A DNA stretch of 64,000 nucleotides. It comes from Phycisphaerae bacterium. Lineage in GTDB: Bacteria > Planctomycetota > Phycisphaerae > UBA1845 > PWPN01. The position numbers were made by a program, and so were the translations under genes. Positions within the stretch are counted from its first letter, which is position 1, and every line of letters starts with the position of its first letter. The notes beneath the pieces were generated by a model. The model did not search any database and was not told the DNA's origin. It worked only from the letters and a program-made list of their open reading frames with translations. This document shows positions 60,601-64,000 of this stretch, one piece after another. The stretch covers positions 1-64,000 of the forward strand of contig JAGNEZ010000008.1 in NCBI GenBank assembly GCA_018003015.1, in the 5' to 3' direction.

Positions 60601-62780
60601 GCGTAGCGGCTCGCCAGATCGGCGAAACGCATCTCGACCTGCTTGATCTGCTTGAGGACAGTCTGCTCGCGGCGAGTCCAGCGCCCGACCGGCGCATCCG
60701 GCAGTCGCAGGATCGCGTCGGTTCGCTCCTGGTCCCGCTGGAGCTCGATCAGGTCCTGCATGGCCAGGCCGACTTCATCACTGACCAGCAGTTCCGAGAA
60801 GATCTCGCGGACCTCTCGGGCGTCTTGCTCGACCCGGCCGATCATCTCCGCGGCCTGACGGAAGGCCTCCCTCGTCTTGCCGGTATCGCCCAGAGACAGC
60901 GATGACTCCACTCGTTCCACCGCACCCTGAGCGGAGTCACGCTGAATGCGGGCCACAACCATGCCGGTGGCCGCCAGCTCCCAGCCGTCCGCCCCGCCAC
61001 CGGACGCCCGCGCCGCATCGGCGAGAGCCTCCCGGAGCGAACTCGCTTCCTGGCCAAGCCGACCAGCAACCGCTCGCAGCTTGTCGACACTCGCGCCCAG
61101 GCTCGCCACGTCATCGGGATTGAGGCGCCCGGCAACATCCTCGGCGGTGATTTTAGCCTCCGCGGCGAACTTCTCGAACTGGGCGAGCAGCTCGAATACA
61201 CCCCGCCTGGCCGCGATTGGCTGGAGATCGGCCGGCGAGAACCCGGGAGAGGCGATCATGATCCTGATCGGCAACGATTCGGCTACGCTACCTTTCAGAT
61301 CGGCAACCGCCAACCGAGTTGTCAGCCGATCGCCCGGCTTGAGACCCAGCGGCGTCAAGTCCCAGTCCTTCTGGAGACTCATCGTTGCAGCCGGCCCGGA
61401 AGGCAGCGACGTTGCCACGGGAAATGGCGATTCCTGCCACGTGCCCTCGGTGACCATGACCAGTTGCCACACACGAGCGAGCCCGACGTCATCGCTGGCC
61501 ACGCCGGCCAGCCGGACGATCTCGTTGGGCGGGACCAGCAAGTCCTTGGCGGGTTCCGTCAGCCGAACCGTGGGCCGCTCATCGGGCAAAGGTTTGATTT
61601 CATATCTCGGGCTGAACTTGCCGCTGTCGAAACCGGTGCCAGCCGCCAACAACGTGACCTTGTATTCACCGGCGGCCTGAATCGGGATCGCGGCCGCCAG
61701 CTTCTGAGGTTCGACACGTTCCACCGGCACGCGCGTGAACTGCCCTCCCTGCTCCATCTCGATCGCCGCCTGGCTCACAGGCTGGTCGATGTGCAGAACC
61801 ACGCGGGCAGTGCTCCCGGCATGGGCCGTCAGATCGCCGCGCCTTTGGGCATTCTCAGAACGCGGCCCCCGTGCCATGTAAGCCGGATACTCGTAGGTCA
61901 CATCGAAAGCGGTGACGTATGGCCGCAGGCGTGACTGGATGGTGTGCCATTGCGTGATCGCGTCGCCGGCCCGCACCCGGTAGGAGATCGCGTTCTCATC
62001 CGTCTGAAGCGTGACCTGGTACTGGAGCAGCCAATCGGCTGAGGGCATGGACACGAACTCGGCTCTTCGCCCCCCGCGAGCCATTTCCAGCGTCACCTCG
62101 GCCGGGGCGGGGCCCGAACAGGCCACACGGATCGGCACACTGTCACCCTGCGGCACCAGGGCGTCCGCGGGGGACGGTTCCAAAATCGAGAGCCGGGTCG
62201 ACGACACCCTCTCGATGTCCGCCATCGGAAGCAGTGTTCGAGCCACCAGTCGGCCAAAACGAATGTCCTTGTTCGTCAGAAGCCCGACGAAGACCACCAG
62301 ACTCACCGTCGCGAACAGGACCCATCCCCGAACGAGACGAGGAGGCAGAAGGACCCGCGGATTGAGGGTGCTCATCCGGCCAGCCACCGAGACCTGGAGC
62401 ATGGCCCGGAATTCGGATGAATCCAGCTCCGCCCCCGAATCCGCACTTCCCAGTTCCACCGCGGAGAGGAGATCTTCACGCAAATCCGGCCGCAGCCCTT
62501 CGACGAACACCGCTAATTGGCGCAGGCTCGGCGCTTGGAACGCCGGCCGGATCCAGTAGAACCACGCGGCAAGGGCCACGACCAGATAGACGCCGATGCT
62601 CAGGCCCCAGCGGGCTTGATCGGACAGTATCAGGTATCGGTCAATCGCCGCCCCGGCGATCAATGCGACTATAAGAGCCAGAAGGCTTGCGGACAAACCC
62701 CGCCGCCGCACCAACACCCGTCGCCGGGCGGCCAGGGCGTCGAGCCTTTCCTGCGTCACCTTGTCAAGCGGTATCTGCAT
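57696..62780 (-). CDS. Giant DUF4175-like membrane and coiled-coil protein
   Basis: 1694-aa protein. Near the N-terminus are two or three membrane helices (ASLLALIVALIAGAA, then LSIGVYLVVALAAWFYW, and LFATVSLVVFVGLL). They are followed by beta-rich Ig-like repeats (about 170-500, DUF4175-type, with PTVRLTEPAKDLLVPPNEIV). From about 540 to 1600 the chain is almost entirely charged and Ala-rich helix, with repeated Glu/Arg/Gln stretches, typical of very long coiled coils. The C-terminus (GKLPPKLAQDLMAGRREKVAD) fits the family ending. AAGGTG lies five bases before the ATG at 62780. It overlaps the toroid gene downstream and starts 11 bases after the GATase-like gene. Its role is unknown; an envelope-spanning scaffold is an inference. 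Confidence 0.8.
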   Translation of the reverse strand: MQIPLDKVTQERLDALAARRRVLVRRRGLSASLLALIVALIAGAAIDRYLILSDQARWGLSIGVYLVVALAAWFYWIRPAFQAPSLRQLAVFVEGLRPDLREDLLSAVELGSADSGAELDSSEFRAMLQVSVAGRMSTLNPRVLLPPRLVRGWVLFATVSLVVFVGLLTNKDIRFGRLVARTLLPMADIERVSSTRLSILEPSPADALVPQGDSVPIRVACSGPAPAEVTLEMARGGRRAEFVSMPSADWLLQYQVTLQTDENAISYRVRAGDAITQWHTIQSRLRPYVTAFDVTYEYPAYMARGPRSENAQRRGDLTAHAGSTARVVLHIDQPVSQAAIEMEQGGQFTRVPVERVEPQKLAAAIPIQAAGEYKVTLLAAGTGFDSGKFSPRYEIKPLPDERPTVRLTEPAKDLLVPPNEIVRLAGVASDDVGLARVWQLVMVTEGTWQESPFPVATSLPSGPAATMSLQKDWDLTPLGLKPGDRLTTRLAVADLKGSVAESLPIRIMIASPGFSPADLQPIAARRGVFELLAQFEKFAAEAKITAEDVAGRLNPDDVASLGASVDKLRAVAGRLGQEASSLREALADAARASGGGADGWELAATGMVVARIQRDSAQGAVERVESSLSLGDTGKTREAFRQAAEMIGRVEQDAREVREIFSELLVSDEVGLAMQDLIELQRDQERTDAILRLPDAPVGRWTRREQTVLKQIKQVEMRFADLASRYAGRPAEISRRLAIRLRTTREGLAKRLVESQEAKTKPESGGVLRQLAEARTDWGGYIADEAGQADGQRRRLESKLPVMEPLLNELTERTREAAEQSRNITRRQAQGDKPGDMPDDIKRLKELEAVRDRLWRTVLELYSDRAKLEEARPDHDPAFVSDLDLVHRALKAIRTRPIEDDLAHKSLAAVNGAFKTLDAGHGVAELAAALDEVRNHERWESSSPTAHTKQPENSDFANHVFGVADRLESAGIRGWPRERLYRNRDSASWRESREQMHQRRRTAEPVVRVTDKLDRVAREAAETKDSIQERLAQARQVIAAHAPSLGEMMAGLADQAERVRQVALDTAAGLESKSPQEASRELAGLQASQTKVSEGVRDLENALRRDANLQDASKAEGRERARDDDDAVAMLEQPRDEADRAFEQVAEPAEREQQVSNLASAADREGNLANVLRQLGEHQQALESGGDVAASRAALRRAERGLGLQESLDSQFAATERVAVLAQMEPGDQMAAMARELGRSDEMRRALAAVARESLEEARAELVEASDKEGQVAERLAPPVGEENNRRNALSERLAQIGRRSQEVAAKDLKAVRRHAEQGRVGSKERLDKAEQGVAAASEKAAAVSSESIEDLAGRAKATATELAGAAEGVKAFAEIGRRAAKEAQRAGKGDQAQAEGARQSAEGASVVAESLRGMAQDARQIAQEAAQRVASPGDLHASQDPVGRDLNAASAAMERAARLEERVGDATAHEVLDSLAEGVEGITRKELPAATSALRTKGAGQAARSVHEARRAIDSHLAQLDAMAERGKQAAQSTGSASATALPQSAAESLARAMAQLDQSLAAPPNSRGQTAEQTRRAASDAAALARNAATATARAMRQMRISGQTTVGRPPRSEGDTPDSRSGADLNAVAGGESGALPAAVRSASGETWGKLPPKLAQDLMAGRREKVADDYRDMVETYFQTIAEKAKDNAQ

Positions 62781-62791
62781 GACAACACCTT

Positions 62792-64000
62792 CTAGATCAA
62801 GCCAATTCGCTTGCGCACGACCCACTCCAGCGTCAGGAGCAGGATGATCGGGGCGAAAAACCAGTAGCTCTGGGCCAACCGGGTCTCGCTGACCACCGTG
62901 CGGCCCGCGCTGAGCGGCTTGAGCAAGCCGGCCAACCGGCCGACTTCTTCCTCACGGAGGTAAGTACCGCCGGATGTGGCCGCCATCGCCTTGAGCAACT
63001 CCTCGTCACTGCTCAGGCGGGCTGTCTCAGAACTCTGGCCGGGCTCGACGGCGAATGTCGTTCGTGCCTTGGTCTCCAATTCGGAGAAACCCTCGATCGA
63101 AACGCCCACTTCGTATTCGCCTTCGCCCAGGGCGGGAGTCGCCGCACAATACCGGCCGATCCGGCGGGTATCGGGTTCCAGGGGCATGGCCGCCACTTTG
63201 ACCCCACCGCGGTAGATGGCCGCTTCGCCCCGAGCGCCGACCAGGGGCTTGCCCTCCCGGTCGGAAAGCTGGACGCGAATGCGTGCGGACTCACCGGCCT
63301 GGTAGGCAGGACCACCCGCATCAAGGGCGAGGAAACGATCCTTGACGGCGAACGGAGCCTCCATGAGCCAGTTGACGATCTGGTTCCAGTATCGCGTCTG
63401 GTACCGGTCCGCCACCTCATATCGCCATCGCCAAGTCTCGTCCGAGGCACAGTAGAGCACGTGACCCGCGCCCACCTGGCGGTGAACGAGAAACGGAATA
63501 CGACGCTCATCGCGGCAGACCGCCTCGGCCAGCACCTCGGTACCCTCGAGAGCCCGGACCGGCGCGATCCAATGCGGTGCGGGCAGAATGGGCCACAACG
63601 CGGCGTTCATGCCCAAATCGTTCTCCAACCGCAGGGCAGCCGAGAGGCGACCCGGAGCGGCGAGTTCAAGATGGTCCGGAAGCGAACGCCCGAAACTGTC
63701 CGCGGGACCGACCGGGATCAACCGCCCAAGCACCGTCCGCTCATATTCCCTCAGGTGTCCTCGCTGTCCGTCGATCAGAACCAGCCCCCCGCCGTGCTTC
63801 TCAACAAAGTCACGGATCCACTCGAGCTCCTCACCCCGAAGGGCCCCCGGCGGCAGCTCCCCAAGGATGATCAACCCGTAGGCCATCAGCGATTCACGAT
63901 CCGGAGGAAACCGGCCGGGACCGTCAACTTGGCTCCACGCGGCTCCCTGGGCCCCGACATCCTGAATCAGGAGATCGATCCGCCACTGCCGATCACGATC
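62792..64000 (-). CDS. GATase-like / BatA-type membrane protein, N-terminus beyond the window
   Basis: 402 residues of a longer protein whose start lies beyond the right edge; the frame is open to the last base. The visible part begins inside a glutamine-amidotransferase-like fold (LMAYGLIILGELPPGA, then FVEKHGGGLVLIDGQ). A beta-rich Ig-like region (about 240-330) follows, and the C-terminus has a single membrane helix, SYWFFAPIILLLTLEWVVRK. This layout fits the large exported membrane proteins that stand near MoxR ATPase, DUF58 and von-Willebrand-domain genes in Planctomycetes. It is followed at once by the DUF4175 gene. Confidence 0.75.
   Translation of the reverse strand, partial: DRDRQWRIDLLIQDVGAQGAAWSQVDGPGRFPPDRESLMAYGLIILGELPPGALRGEELEWIRDFVEKHGGGLVLIDGQRGHLREYERTVLGRLIPVGPADSFGRSLPDHLELAAPGRLSAALRLENDLGMNAALWPILPAPHWIAPVRALEGTEVLAEAVCRDERRIPFLVHRQVGAGHVLYCASDETWRWRYEVADRYQTRYWNQIVNWLMEAPFAVKDRFLALDAGGPAYQAGESARIRVQLSDREGKPLVGARGEAAIYRGGVKVAAMPLEPDTRRIGRYCAATPALGEGEYEVGVSIEGFSELETKARTTFAVEPGQSSETARLSSDEELLKAMAATSGGTYLREEEVGRLAGLLKPLSAGRTVVSETRLAQSYWFFAPIILLLTLEWVVRKRIGLI

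Noticed and set aside
1-64000. CRISPR arrays, insertion sequences, phage genes, tRNA or rRNA genes
   Set aside because: Looked for short direct repeats with spacers, transposase motifs, terminal inverted repeats and T-arm-like GTTCGA sequences in non-coding stretches; found none that holds.

Overview
The window looks like chromosomal DNA of a high-GC planctomycete, most likely of the Phycisphaerae side of the phylum. This is an inference from content: very large secreted proteins with an N-terminal Cys-rich dockerin-like calcium motif plus lamin-tail and CotH domains, a PEP-CTERM protein, a stand-alone pseudopilin with the long planctomycetal C-terminus, a DUF1571 protein, a DUF4175 giant next to a GATase/BatA-like membrane protein, and a V-type ATPase operon with DUF2764. 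I see no rRNA, tRNA, CRISPR array, transposase or phage gene.

Left part (1-13.3 kb): a gingipain-like C25 peptidase, a 1580-aa CotH/lamin-tail secreted protein on the opposite strand, a GH10 xylanase, a GH172/DUF2961 protein and a 1035-aa DUF4091 glycosidase-like protein. At 13.3-16.7 kb lies a nitrosative-stress type module: a Crp/Fnr regulator, a perfect FNR-type palindrome in the divergent promoter, a two-cluster ferredoxin and a short (class III-like) hybrid cluster protein Hcp. A cupin gene follows the regulator.

Middle part (16.7-39 kb): a DUF1571 protein, an orphan PAS histidine kinase with a lipoprotein, a pseudopilin, a GH62 arabinofuranosidase, and a second giant CotH protein (1877 aa) carrying a nearly exact 531-bp tandem duplication. 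Then come a housekeeping cluster rimO-pgsA-pgpA-uppP-recO, an orphan structured terminator, a DUF547 lipoprotein, an M20 peptidase and a two-domain esterase. GH10, GH62, the CE15-like esterase and the GH172 and DUF4091 proteins together suggest growth on arabino-glucuronoxylan, although the genes are scattered rather than in one locus.

Right part (39-64 kb): a V/A-type ATPase operon in the order E-DUF2764-A-B-D-I-K, whose K subunit keeps Na+-ligand-like residues; two broken genes that meet head to head; an operon VanZ-pckG-TIM-barrel isomerase; an MMPL exporter divergent from a UroD-family methyltransferase; a PEP-CTERM protein with a strong terminator; and the end of an operon coding for a GATase/BatA-like membrane protein (cut by the window edge), a 1694-aa DUF4175 coiled-coil protein and an alpha/alpha-toroid protein. 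Coding is dense and spread over both strands, and many neighbours overlap by ATGA or GTGA.
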